A stretch of DNA of 21,430 nt from Alphaproteobacteria bacterium. Lineage in GTDB: Bacteria; Pseudomonadota; Alphaproteobacteria; UBA6615. Each line of letters opens with the position of its first letter. Positions within the stretch are counted from its first letter, which is position 1. The notes beneath the pieces are model-generated. The model did not search any database, was not told the origin of the DNA, and worked only from the letters and a program-made list of their open reading frames with translations. Location of the stretch: contig JABDJY010000251.1 of NCBI GenBank assembly GCA_013003285.1, positions 1 through 21,430 on the forward strand, written 5' to 3'. The position numbers and the translations under genes were made by a program. Below are positions 1 through 7,703 of the stretch, piece after piece.

Positions 1-134
1 CGGCGGTGCTAGAATCGCGCTGTGAGCGATAAACGCGCGAGTGCCTATGCAGGTCCGAGATAACAGGTTTCTGGAAAATACAGCAGGCGTTTGGGCGGAA
101 ATCCAATGGACGGCCAGGGTGCCCCCCTCCCTAA

Positions 135-157
135 CCCTCCCCCTCAAGGGGGGAGGG
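135..157. repeat. GC-rich inverted repeat after the acyl-CoA ligase stop codon
   Basis: Perfect 9-bp arms, CCCTCCCCC at 135-143 and GGGGGAGGG at 149-157, surround the loop TCAAG. It lies just beyond the minus-strand stop codon at 160-162, so it could end transcription of the acyl-CoA operon, but no T-tract follows on either strand. The C-rich/G-rich palindrome resembles dispersed intergenic repeats seen in many alphaproteobacterial genomes (recollection, not a search). The remaining bases 1-134 hold no gene or recognisable signal. Confidence 0.5.
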
Positions 158-159
158 GG

Positions 160-1800
160 TTATTGCGATTCCGCGGCGAGCTTCGCGGCGATTTGCTCGC
201 GAAGCACGTTCTTGCGGATTTTGCCGGCCGGGGTGCGCGGAAAGGCGTCGACGATCTCGAGGCGCTCGGGATATTTCTGCTTGGCCATCCCGGTTTGCGC
301 GAGCGCGGCGATCATCTCGTCAAAGGTCAGGGACGCGCCCTGTTCTAAAATTACATAGGCGCAGCCGGTCTCGCCCATGCGCGGATGGGGCATGGCCACC
401 ACCGCGGCTTCGTAGATCGCCGGAATTTCGTGCAGCGCATCCTCGACCTCGCGCGGGCTTAGATTTTCACCGCCGCGGATGATCAGATCCTTCGAGCGCC
501 CGGTGATCACCAGACAATCGTCTTCGGTCAGAACCGCCAGATCGCCGGTGTGAAAATAACCATCGGCGTCGAAGGCGTCGTTATGCGCGATGTCGGCATA
601 ACCCAGGCACATTTCCGGCCCGCGGGTGATAATCTCGCCCTCGACCCCGACCGGTACCGGCGTCCCCGTCTCGTCCACCAGCTTGACCTCGTGCCCGACG
701 ATCAAGCCTTCGGTCGCCGCGCCGAGGCTTTCCTGGTCGCGGCTGTTGACCCCAAGGGTCACGGTCGGCGCTTCGGTCGAGCCGTAGCAGCGGGCGCAAA
801 CGCAGCGGTCGAACGTTTTATGGGCGTTGTAGATGATCTCCGGCGGTACCGGCGCGCCCCCGCAAGGGAAGTAGCGCAGACTGGGTAACGGCCGGTGGTT
901 GATCCGAGCGAACTCGGTCAGCTCCTGCAGAAACACCGTGGCGGCGATGGTGAAGGTAACGCCGTGGCGGTCGATCAGATCGGCGGCGGCCTCCGCGTTC
1001 CAGCTTTCCATGAACACCACCGGCGCGCCGAGCACGATGGGCAGTTGAATGCCATAGAGATAGCCAGTGATATGGGTCAGTGGCGACGGCATCAGAATGA
1101 CATCGTGCTGGTCGAGGCCGAGGAATTTGCTGAAGGCCTGGTTCTCGGTGTCGATGGTGTTGTGGCTGTGCAGCACCCCCTTGGGACGGCCGGTCGTGCC
1201 CGAGGTGTACATGATCAGCTTGACCGCGTTGGGATCGACCGCCGATGGCGCGAAGGCAGCGTCCGCGCCCTCGTCGAGTAACCCCTCAAAGGTGATATTG
1301 CCGGTTACTTTTCCCCGCACGGTGACGATGTGTTCAAGGTCGGGCAGCGCGGCGCGGTGACGTTCGATCATCGCCACATAGTCGAAACCGCGAAACTCGG
1401 TGGGCACGAAGACGAATTTGGTTCCGGCATCCTTCAAGATGTAGGCGACTTCGGTATCGCGGTAGATCGGAATGATCGGGTTGCACACCAGCCCCAGCAG
1501 GGATGCCGCCACATCGACCACCACCGCCTCGCGCCAATTGGGCAGCTGGAAACTGATCACATCGCCAGGGACCAGGCCGCGCTGTTGCAGCGCGCCGGCC
1601 AAGGCGCGCGCTTGGGCGTCGATGTCGCGCGCGCTCATCGGCGTGTCGCCATCGACGATGAGAATTTGATCGGGATCGCGCGCGAGCTGGGCCGCCAGCA
1701 AATCGGCCAGGGTCTTATTGCGCCAGATGCCGCTTTGAGTATTTTCCGCGATCAGCTCATCGCTTAGCCGGGTCTGCCACCCGCTCACATCCTGGCGCAT
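160..1800 (-). CDS. AMP-forming acyl-CoA synthetase/ligase (ANL superfamily)
   Basis: This 546-residue protein should activate a carboxylic acid to its CoA thioester through an acyl-adenylate in the cytoplasm. The family motifs appear in order: P-loop-like TSGTTGRPKG at 199-208, YGSTEAPT at 339-346, the adenine/ribose TGD at 418-420, the hinge region GRSKDLIIRGGENLSP at 434-449, and the C-terminal catalytic lysine K527 in PAGKIRKN. Length is normal for the family, and it resembles cyclohexanecarboxylate- or medium-chain acyl-CoA ligases. Substrate cannot be read from the sequence. The ATG at 1800 is preceded by GAGAGGCGGACC, a plausible ribosome binding site. It lies 18 bases downstream of the acyl-CoA dehydrogenase gene and is the last gene of a three-gene operon. 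Confidence 0.93.
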   Translation of the reverse strand: MRQDVSGWQTRLSDELIAENTQSGIWRNKTLADLLAAQLARDPDQILIVDGDTPMSARDIDAQARALAGALQQRGLVPGDVISFQLPNWREAVVVDVAASLLGLVCNPIIPIYRDTEVAYILKDAGTKFVFVPTEFRGFDYVAMIERHRAALPDLEHIVTVRGKVTGNITFEGLLDEGADAAFAPSAVDPNAVKLIMYTSGTTGRPKGVLHSHNTIDTENQAFSKFLGLDQHDVILMPSPLTHITGYLYGIQLPIVLGAPVVFMESWNAEAAADLIDRHGVTFTIAATVFLQELTEFARINHRPLPSLRYFPCGGAPVPPEIIYNAHKTFDRCVCARCYGSTEAPTVTLGVNSRDQESLGAATEGLIVGHEVKLVDETGTPVPVGVEGEIITRGPEMCLGYADIAHNDAFDADGYFHTGDLAVLTEDDCLVITGRSKDLIIRGGENLSPREVEDALHEIPAIYEAAVVAMPHPRMGETGCAYVILEQGASLTFDEMIAALAQTGMAKQKYPERLEIVDAFPRTPAGKIRKNVLREQIAAKLAAESQ

Positions 1801-1818
1801 GGTCCGCCTCTCAGCTCC

Positions 1819-2991
1819 CTATTCGCGCGCCAACCGCAGGCGATTGGCGATATTGTTTTTCTGGATTGCCGACGAGCCGCCGAAGATGGGCATCACCAGG
1901 CTTTCGCGCACATAGCGCTCCATGTCGAAATCCTTGATGTAGCCATAGGCGCCCATCACCTGCTGGCAGGTCAGCACGATTTCCTTGCCGGTATCGCAGA
2001 CGAATAATTTAGCCATGGACGTTTCGACCGACGCCGACTTCTTCTGATCGAGCAGCCAGGCCGCGTGATAGGTCATCAACCGGCAGGCGTGCAACTTGGT
2101 CTTGCAGTCAGCCAGCATGTGGCGGATCGACTGGAAGCCGGACACCGCCTGGCCGAACTGCTTGCGCTCTTGGGCATAGTCCCAGGCGTCGTCCAACGCT
2201 GCTGAGGCGACACCAAGCGCCATGGCCGCGACCTCTATTTTTTCCACGTCCAACCCGGGCCCGACGATTTTTTCCCAGCCCCGGTTCCAACCCTCGTCGC
2301 CGCCGATGATATACTCCGCCGGCACTTCGACATCTTCGAAGGTCACGTCGCAGGTCGCCGCGCCCTTCATGCCCATGGCGTTCTGCTGTTCGATGATGAC
2401 GCCCGGCGCGTCGGTGGGGATCAGCACGATCGACATATTCTTGTAGCGCGGCGCATCGCCGTCGCTTTTAACCACGGCGTAAATATAGTCGGCCACATTG
2501 GCGCCGGAGCAGAACCGCTTGGCGCCGTTGATCACCACGGTGCCGCCATTGCCTTCGCGCCGCGCGGTGGTGCGTACACTGGCCACGTCGGACCCAGCGT
2601 CGGGTTCGGTAATGCCATAGGAAAACAGCAACTCGCCCGCCGCCAGTTTGGGCAGCAACGCCTTTTTCTGTTCGTCGCTGCCGACCTCGTCGATATTCAT
2701 GCCGCCATAACAAGCGCACATAATGTAGGGCACGGCGACCGCCATGGACCGCCGGCTCAATTCTTCGATCACCATAATGGTGGCGGTGATGTCGCGCCCG
2801 GCGCCGCCAAATTCTTCCGGCACGGTCAGCCCGGCGACACCTAATTCACACAGCTTGGCGAATACGTCGCGGGGGAAATGGTTATCCCGATCCCAGGCCT
2901 GCGCCGCCTCGCGCGGCATTTCTTTTTCGACGAAGCGGCGCATTGTGTCGCGCAGAATGGCGATATGTTCGGCTTCGTGGAATTGCTCCAT
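1819..2991 (-). CDS. Acyl-CoA dehydrogenase family protein
   Basis: A 390-residue flavoprotein of the acyl-CoA dehydrogenase family, expected to introduce an alpha-beta double bond into an acyl-CoA and pass electrons to ETF. Family landmarks are YGITEPDAGSD (125-135), the KRFCSGANVADY segment (158-169), the RKQFGQ motif (276-281) and CQQVMGAYGY (342-351). The C-terminal position that carries the catalytic glutamate in medium- and short-chain enzymes (YEGT) reads FGGS here, with glycine at 371. A glutamate in LDVEK (E250) sits where isovaleryl-CoA dehydrogenase keeps its base, so that arrangement may apply (inferred by eye alignment). The gene is 6 bases downstream of the hydratase stop codon with little Shine-Dalgarno sequence, suggesting translational coupling. 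Substrate is unknown. Confidence 0.93.
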   Translation of the reverse strand: MEQFHEAEHIAILRDTMRRFVEKEMPREAAQAWDRDNHFPRDVFAKLCELGVAGLTVPEEFGGAGRDITATIMVIEELSRRSMAVAVPYIMCACYGGMNIDEVGSDEQKKALLPKLAAGELLFSYGITEPDAGSDVASVRTTARREGNGGTVVINGAKRFCSGANVADYIYAVVKSDGDAPRYKNMSIVLIPTDAPGVIIEQQNAMGMKGAATCDVTFEDVEVPAEYIIGGDEGWNRGWEKIVGPGLDVEKIEVAAMALGVASAALDDAWDYAQERKQFGQAVSGFQSIRHMLADCKTKLHACRLMTYHAAWLLDQKKSASVETSMAKLFVCDTGKEIVLTCQQVMGAYGYIKDFDMERYVRESLVMPIFGGSSAIQKNNIANRLRLARE

Positions 2992-2997
2992 GTCGCG

Positions 2998-3792
2998 CTA
3001 CCGGCCGGTGAATTTAGGCTTTTCCTTGTTCAGGAAAGCCTGGGTGGCGATTTTGTGATCCTCGGTCATCTGCGACATGGCCTCGAAATTAAACGCCGTG
3101 TCGAGCACCGCATTGGCGATCTGCTTCAAGCCTAGATTGACCGCGGCCTTGGTCCAACGGATAGCGTTGGTGGCGCCGCCGGCCAGCCGTTCCGCCATGC
3201 CATAGACGGCGTCATCAAGCTGATCGGCCGGCACCGCGTGATTGATAAGGCCGATCTCGGCCGCTTGGGGTGCGGTCAACAGATCGCCGGTCATGAGATA
3301 TTCCTTGGCCCGCGGATAGCCGATCAACTGCGGCCAGATCACGGCGCCGCCATCGCCCGCCACCAGGCCGACCGAAACGTGGGGATCGCCGATCTTGGCC
3401 GTGTCAGTTGCGTAGATGATGTCACAGAAAAGCGCCAGGGTGCAGCCTAGACCGATGGCGTGGCCCGGCAAGCGCGCGATCACCGGTTGTTCGATATCGA
3501 GCAGGCTGTTGACGATCCGCTTACCTTCCCAAACGGTACGCGCGAAGGCCTTGGGATCGCCATGCATGTCGTCGATCCAGTCGAGATCGCCGCCGGCGCA
3601 GAACGCATTGCCCGCGCCGGTCAGCACCACCACGTCGGCCTCTTCATCGCCAGCCACGTCGTAGAAAATGCGCGACAATTCCTCGTGCAACTCTTCGTCA
3701 ATGGCGTTGAGCTGTTCGGGCCGATTCATGGTCAGGGTCAGAATGCGATCGCGGCGCTCGGCCGTGATGGTGTTGTAACTATCGTATGACAA
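2998..3792 (-). CDS. Enoyl-CoA hydratase/isomerase (crotonase) family protein, TTG start
   Basis: A 264-residue crotonase-fold protein. The oxyanion-hole elements are visible as CAGGDL (65-70) and GHAIGLG (110-116). The two glutamates used by classical enoyl-CoA hydratase are replaced: T118 in GCTLAL and H138 in GDPHVSVGL, while an aspartate (D147) sits in AGDGG. The DPHVSVGLVAGDGG pattern is familiar from a large crotonase subgroup of uncertain reaction, so hydratase, isomerase or another CoA reaction is possible. The start is TTG at 3792, supported by the strong ribosome binding site GGGGGAGGGAA six bases or so upstream and by the lack of an ATG that would keep the whole fold. It is first in the operon with the dehydrogenase and ligase. 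Confidence 0.92.
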   Translation of the reverse strand: MSYDSYNTITAERRDRILTLTMNRPEQLNAIDEELHEELSRIFYDVAGDEEADVVVLTGAGNAFCAGGDLDWIDDMHGDPKAFARTVWEGKRIVNSLLDIEQPVIARLPGHAIGLGCTLALFCDIIYATDTAKIGDPHVSVGLVAGDGGAVIWPQLIGYPRAKEYLMTGDLLTAPQAAEIGLINHAVPADQLDDAVYGMAERLAGGATNAIRWTKAAVNLGLKQIANAVLDTAFNFEAMSQMTEDHKIATQAFLNKEKPKFTGR

Positions 3793-3857
3793 AATTCCCT
3801 CCCCCGGTTGCAGCCTCGTCGATCTTGGCGCCGACCGCCGCTATTGATAGGCGCCCC

Positions 3858-4430
3858 TCACTTACCGCGGCGGCTCCCCGACTTCTGCGTGCGCAATTTT
3901 AGTTTCAGTCCGACCACCTCGTAAATATCGAGGCCGGTCAATGCGCTGATCTCGAGCATCGGCATGCTGGTCTCCTGCAGCAAGACCGTCGCGTGGCTAT
4001 GGGGATTGCGCTTCGATGCGTTACGGCGCGGCGCCTGCGCCGATTTGTTGCGGCGCTTATCGGCGTCCAAGCCCCGCTCGAAGGCCTCGGCCAGGGCTGC
4101 GTCGCGTCGCGCCTTATCGTTGGCGACCCAATTGTCCAAATTGTGGGCCGCACGGGCGGTGTCGCGCGCCCGCTTCTGGTGCGGTCCCGCGCGGCTGACA
4201 CGCGGTTTTTGCGGCAACTCGGGCGCCGGTCCGCCGCTGGCAGCCTCATCGAGGGTCATGCCGAACCGCTTGGCCAAACGCTTTGCCGCCGCCAACGCGG
4301 AGTCGCGCTCACCCTCGAACGGACTCTCGGCGGCGAGCTTCAGCAGGTTATGAAAACGCGTCCGCTCGGCCTCGTTGAAAGGGCGAGATTCGGCGTCCTG
4401 ATCGGCAGCATGGGCTTCAGTGTGACTCAT
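3858..4430 (-). CDS. Small basic protein with DUF2786-like N-terminal segment
   Basis: Counting from ATG 4430 the protein has 190 residues; a GTG at 4448 would add six, and neither start has a convincing ribosome binding site. Residues about 20-62 (LLKLAAESPFEGERDSALAA and the following AKRLAKRFGMTLDEA) resemble the short helical DUF2786 domain found in phage and bacterial proteins of unknown function. The middle (about 70-140) is rich in Arg, Lys and Ala and looks disordered. The C-terminal segment from about 143 (TSMPMLEISALTGLDIYEVV) has the spacing of a helix-turn-helix, so DNA binding is possible but unproven. It ends 66 bases upstream of the hydratase start on the same strand and may be co-transcribed. 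No function is assigned. Confidence 0.75.
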   Translation of the reverse strand: MSHTEAHAADQDAESRPFNEAERTRFHNLLKLAAESPFEGERDSALAAAKRLAKRFGMTLDEAASGGPAPELPQKPRVSRAGPHQKRARDTARAAHNLDNWVANDKARRDAALAEAFERGLDADKRRNKSAQAPRRNASKRNPHSHATVLLQETSMPMLEISALTGLDIYEVVGLKLKLRTQKSGSRRGK

Positions 4431-4516
4431 AACCGCGGAGTTTATCACGCTTCGCCGTCGAAATCCGGGATTAGAGGCCCCAACAGAGAATTTTTATCCC
4501 CACAGGGTTGGAAAAT

Positions 4517-4552
4517 CGGCGGGGCCCATTTGCGTCAAATTGGGCCCCGCCG
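4517..4552 (-). terminator. Possible minus-strand intrinsic terminator hairpin
   Basis: A very stable GC-rich stem of about 16 bp with one bulge and a 3-base loop. Read on the minus strand it is followed by ATTTTCC, a short T-run. It sits between divergently oriented genes, where no terminator is needed for the known genes, so it makes sense only if a transcript starts around 4660-4800 on the minus strand. Confidence 0.3.
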
Positions 4553-4657
4553 AACACCATGGAGATAGGACTAAAATACACACTTCGATCAGGCAACGGG
4601 GGGAGTGGTTGCCCTGATCGGCAGTCCCGACGGCCTCACAAGAGGTCGACTAGCTGC
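4517..4657. ncRNA. Candidate structured RNA: three adjacent stem-loops in the 4431-4802 intergenic region
   Basis: Three inverted repeats lie side by side. At 4517-4552 arms of about 16 bp (CGGCGGGGCCC-ATTTG and its partner with one extra base) enclose the loop CGT. At 4586-4620 arms CGATCAGGCAAC and GTTGCCCTGATCG, with one bulged base, enclose GGGGGGAGTG, which reads CACTCCCCCC on the minus strand. At 4621-4657 a weaker GGCCTC-ACAA-GAGGTC stem is closed by GCAG/CTGC. On the minus strand the set would end in the strong GC hairpin followed by ATTTTCC, as an intrinsic terminator might, and the C-rich loop recalls anti-Shine-Dalgarno loops of alphaproteobacterial small RNAs. The G-U pair in the third stem favours the plus strand instead. 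Strand and identity are unresolved. Confidence 0.3.
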
Positions 4658-4802
4658 AATTGAAAGTATATGCCCGCCGCGGTAGGTGAGAAATTTCATT
4701 CAAATACAATTCGATATAAATTTTATAGAAATGCCGCAGATATCGCTATAAACCGCGGTCCATAAGGGATTACGCGACCCGTCGCATCACAGGAGGAAGC
4801 AA
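4658..4802 (+). other. AT-rich leader upstream of the SDR gene
   Basis: The stretch before the SDR start is markedly more AT-rich than its surroundings around 4690-4755 and contains several TATAAA-like hexamers (for example in GATATAAATTT and GCTATAAACC), so the SDR promoter probably lies here. No single well-spaced -35/-10 pair stands out. AGGAGGAAG just before ATG 4803 is a strong ribosome binding site. Confidence 0.4.
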
Positions 4803-5555
4803 ATGAATAGATTGGAAGGAAGGGTCGCCATCGTCAGCGGGGCCGGCGGGGGGATCGGGAGCGCCATTTGCCGGCGTTTCGCCAGCGAAGGCGCCGCCGT
4901 GGTCTGCGTCGATATAAATGCCACCACCGTCGAGGCCACTGCCACCGGACTGACCGATAGCGGCGCCCGGGCCATCGCGATGGCCGCCGACGTGGCCGAA
5001 GAAGCGACCGCCGAAAACGCCGTGCAAACCGCGTGCGATGAATTTGGCGGGCTCGATATCCTGGTCAACAACGCGGTGTACGATCTGCCTCTGGCGCCAC
5101 TGACCGAAATATCCCTCGACGATTGGCGGCGCACCATGGACGTTAATCTCAACAGCGCCTTTCTGATGTCGAAGCACGGCATTCCGGCCATGGTGAAACG
5201 CGGCGGCGGCAGCATCATCCATATCGCCTCGCAACTCGGCCGTACGGCGCGGCCTGGACGGCCCTGGTACTGCGCCCAGAAAGCCGCACTGATTAATCTG
5301 GCCCGCGCCATGGCGATGGACCATGCCGAGCAGAATATTCGCGTCAACAGCCTGTCACCGGGACCGGTGGAGACCGGCCGCTATCTGACCAACTTCCCGT
5401 CGTCGGCCGAAGCCCAGGCGACGTCCAACACGCTTCTCGACCGGCTGGGCGAACCCGACGAGATCGCCGCCGGCGCGGCGTTCCTGGCCAGCGACGACGC
5501 CTCGTTCATGACCGGCAGCGATCTACTGATCGATGGCGGCTATACGGTTCCCTAA
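4803..5555 (+). CDS. Short-chain dehydrogenase/reductase (SDR) family oxidoreductase
   Basis: A 250-residue classical SDR, expected to interconvert an alcohol and a ketone with a nicotinamide cofactor. The Rossmann motif is SGAGGGIG (12-19), the structural NNA is at 89-91, and the catalytic set N115, S143, Y156 and K160 (YCAQK) is complete. D37 at the end of the second strand suggests preference for NAD over NADP. The C-terminal GSDLLIDGGYTVP is typical of the family. The start is fixed by AGGAGGAAG seven bases upstream. It lies 88 bases before hmgA on the same strand, but hmgA has its own promoter-like sequence, so the two need not share regulation. Substrate is unknown; a role near aromatic amino acid breakdown is only suggested by position. 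Confidence 0.93.
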   Translation: MNRLEGRVAIVSGAGGGIGSAICRRFASEGAAVVCVDINATTVEATATGLTDSGARAIAMAADVAEEATAENAVQTACDEFGGLDILVNNAVYDLPLAPLTEISLDDWRRTMDVNLNSAFLMSKHGIPAMVKRGGGSIIHIASQLGRTARPGRPWYCAQKAALINLARAMAMDHAEQNIRVNSLSPGPVETGRYLTNFPSSAEAQATSNTLLDRLGEPDEIAAGAAFLASDDASFMTGSDLLIDGGYTVP

Positions 5556-5578
5556 CGAATAGGTGGAATTATTCGCCC

Positions 5579-5607
5579 TTGGTATTAGTTACATATGTAA
5601 CTAATAT
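5579..5607 (+). promoter_or_regulatory. Likely hmgA promoter
   Basis: TTGGTA at 5579-5584 and TAATAT at 5602-5607 are separated by exactly 17 bases, each matching the sigma-70 consensus at four of six positions. Transcription would begin near 5614, about 30 bases before the hmgA ATG. The spacer and most of the -10 element are covered by a perfect palindrome. Confidence 0.5.
5583..5606. promoter_or_regulatory. 24-bp perfect palindrome, probable repressor operator for hmgA
   Basis: The left half is TATTAGTTACAT and the right half is its exact reverse complement, centred between 5594 and 5595. Size, AT-rich character and position across the promoter spacer fit a dimeric winged-helix repressor such as the MarR-type regulators that control homogentisate genes in several proteobacteria (family knowledge; assignment inferred). 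No regulator gene is present in the window. Confidence 0.6.
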
Positions 5608-5643
5608 TGGGAAACGCCCCGGAAACCTCTAAGCGAGGGTGCG

Positions 5644-6948
5644 ATGGATAATGTGACCATTACCGACGTCGAGTACCAATCGGGCTTCGGCAATAGGTTC
5701 GCCAGCGAAGCCGTGCCGAACACCCTGCCGCAAGGCCAGAATTCACCGCAGCAGGTCGCCCACGGCCTTTACGCGGAAAGCCTCAGCGGCACGGCCTTCA
5801 CTGCACCGCGGGATGAGAACCGCAGCACCTGGTTCTATCGGATCCGGCCCTCGGTGGTGCATCCGCCATTCCGGCAGATCGATAACGGGCTATGGCGCAC
5901 CGCACCGTTCAACGACTTGCCGCCGCCGCCCAACCAATTGCGCTGGGACCCGCTGCCCCTGCCCGAGGCGCCGACCGATTTTGTCGGCGGATTAGCGGCC
6001 ATGGGCGCCAATGGCGACGCCGCCGGTCAGACCGGGATCGCCATCCACATCTACGCCGCCAACCGGTCGATGGACGATCGGTTTCTACAAAACAGCGATG
6101 GCGAAATGCTGCTAGTGCCCCAGCAAGGCCGGCTGGTTTTACATACGGAGCTGGGCATTCTCGACGTCGCGCCCGGCGAAATCGCCGTGGTGCCGCGGGG
6201 CATCAAGTTCCGGGTCGATCTGCCGGACGGGCCGTCGCGCGGCTATGTCTGCGAGAATTACGGCCAGATGCTGCGCCTGCCCGAGCTCGGTCCCATCGGC
6301 GCCAACGGGCTGGCCAGCCCGCGCGATTTCCTGAGCCCGGTTGCCGCGTTCGAAGACCGTACCGGTACCTTCGAGCTGGTGTTCAAGTTCCAAGGTAATC
6401 TATGGGCGACCGACCTGGACCGCTCGCCGCTCGATGTGGTCGGTTGGCACGGCAATTACGTTCCCTACAAATACGATCTGGCGAACTTCATGGTCATCAA
6501 CACGGTGAGTTTCGACCATGCCGACCCCTCGATCTTCACCGTGCTGACAGCGCCGTCCGGGCAGCCAGGCACGGCCAATGTGGACTTCGTCATTTTTCCG
6601 CCGCGCTGGATGGTCGCCGAGCACACCTTCCGGCCGCCCTGGTTCCACCGCAACTTTATGAGCGAGTTCATGGGGCTGATCACCGGCACCTATGACGCCA
6701 AGGCTGGCGGCTTCAGCCCCGGCGGCGCCAGTCTGCACAATTGCATGGCCGCCCATGGCCCTGACGCCGCGACCTTCGCCGCGGCCTCGACAGCCGATCT
6801 GGCGCCGCAGAAACTCGGCGACACCATGGCCTTCATGTTCGAGACCCAATACGCCGTGCGGCCCACCCAATTCGCGCTGGACTGTCCGCAACTGCAGGCG
6901 GATTACTACAAATGCTGGCAGGGCCTCGAAGCCCGCTTCAAGCCTTAG
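5644..6948 (+). CDS. hmgA: Homogentisate 1,2-dioxygenase
   Basis: This 434-residue enzyme opens the ring of homogentisate to maleylacetoacetate in tyrosine and phenylalanine breakdown, using non-heme Fe(II) and oxygen in the cytoplasm. The opening [13 protein letters not shown], the VPQQG segment (158-162) and the C-terminal PWFHRN-SEFMGLI-AAHGPD blocks are diagnostic. Iron ligands are H335, E341 and H371, and the active-site histidine is H292 (DHADPS). Length is full. ATG 5644 follows GAGGGTGCG. The usual partners maleylacetoacetate isomerase and canonical fumarylacetoacetase are not adjacent; the FAH-family gene at 10966-11931 is of a different, shorter type. Expression is probably controlled through the palindrome at 5583-5606. 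It converges on the DUF3105 gene with a 7-base gap. Confidence 0.97.
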   Translation: MDNVTITDVEYQSGFGNRFASEAVPNTLPQGQNSPQQVAHGLYAESLSGTAFTAPRDENRSTWFYRIRPSVVHPPFRQIDNGLWRTAPFNDLPPPPNQLRWDPLPLPEAPTDFVGGLAAMGANGDAAGQTGIAIHIYAANRSMDDRFLQNSDGEMLLVPQQGRLVLHTELGILDVAPGEIAVVPRGIKFRVDLPDGPSRGYVCENYGQMLRLPELGPIGANGLASPRDFLSPVAAFEDRTGTFELVFKFQGNLWATDLDRSPLDVVGWHGNYVPYKYDLANFMVINTVSFDHADPSIFTVLTAPSGQPGTANVDFVIFPPRWMVAEHTFRPPWFHRNFMSEFMGLITGTYDAKAGGFSPGGASLHNCMAAHGPDAATFAAASTADLAPQKLGDTMAFMFETQYAVRPTQFALDCPQLQADYYKCWQGLEARFKP

Positions 6949-6955
6949 CGCGTGG

Positions 6956-7609
6956 TCAGCGCACCCGCTGCTCGGGTCCGCGTCCGCGATAGGCGTCGAT
7001 GAAGGCGGCCGCACCGGCTGCGTCGAACCGACGCTGGCGCAGCAGCTGGTTCCACGCCACCAGGACCACCCGCTTGCCGATGCCCGGCATGGGCGCGGCG
7101 ATCACACCGTCCCACACGCCGGTGTAAAGCCCGGTCCAATCCTCAATCATCTCGCGGTCGGCAGGCTCGAGTTCATCGTAATAGATGACGATGTGACCAT
7201 GTTCCTGGGAATGCACCAGTCGCTCAGGCCATTGGGGTTCGGTGTAAAATCCGGCGCGGATCGGTCTCGTGTCATGCGGGCCGGAAGTCGGAAACTGAGT
7301 TGGGTAAGTAATGCGCTGGCCAAGCGGCAGATGGTCGTTGCCCGCCGATGGGAAGGTTTGAACCCGATCGAGCGCGTCACTACCCGCCGCCGCCAGGGCT
7401 TCGAATTCGCCGGTCGCGCGGGTCAGATTCCATATAAACGCCGTACCGGCAACGATGGCCACAACGATGATGGCGCCAACGATCAGCCGATCGCGGCCGC
7501 GCTGTTTGCCGCTGACTTTCGGCCCCCAATTGAGGGGGCGGGACGAGGACTGACGCCCCTTTCGCGATTTTCCCTTGCCGCGACTGCCGCTGCGTTTCGA
7601 CTTCGCCAT
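6956..7609 (-). CDS. DUF3105 domain protein with one membrane segment
   Basis: A 217-residue protein of unknown function. The first 40 residues are strongly basic (repeated Lys, Arg, Ser, Gly), followed by a single hydrophobic segment at about 41-61, so the rest probably faces the periplasm. The conserved core has PTSGPHD (107-113), GFYTEPQ (120-126) and the HSQEHGHIVIYYD block (133-145), which are the hallmarks of DUF3105; the clustered histidines could bind metal, though this is inference. GAGGTGAGAG before ATG 7609 supports the start. It lies 94 bases downstream of the DUF2339 gene on the same strand, so the two membrane-associated proteins may be co-expressed. Confidence 0.85.
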   Translation of the reverse strand: MAKSKRSGSRGKGKSRKGRQSSSRPLNWGPKVSGKQRGRDRLIVGAIIVVAIVAGTAFIWNLTRATGEFEALAAAGSDALDRVQTFPSAGNDHLPLGQRITYPTQFPTSGPHDTRPIRAGFYTEPQWPERLVHSQEHGHIVIYYDELEPADREMIEDWTGLYTGVWDGVIAAPMPGIGKRVVLVAWNQLLRQRRFDAAGAAAFIDAYRGRGPEQRVR

Positions 7610-7703
7610 TGTCTCTCACCTCGCCGTTCGTTGCGCGCCGGCCCAGTGTAGCAAACTGACGTATCGCAAACATCACGTTTAAGAGCGCGACCAAGAGCCC
7701 AGA

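Noticed and set aside
6400..7014. 204-residue frame on the minus strand opposite hmgA
   Set aside because: Composition (Arg/Gly/His-rich) is that of a mirror frame of a GC-rich gene; it lies fully on certain hmgA coding sequence.
6692..7651. 319-residue plus-strand frame spanning the end of hmgA and the DUF3105 gene
   Set aside because: It covers two well-supported genes in other frames and shows no domain.
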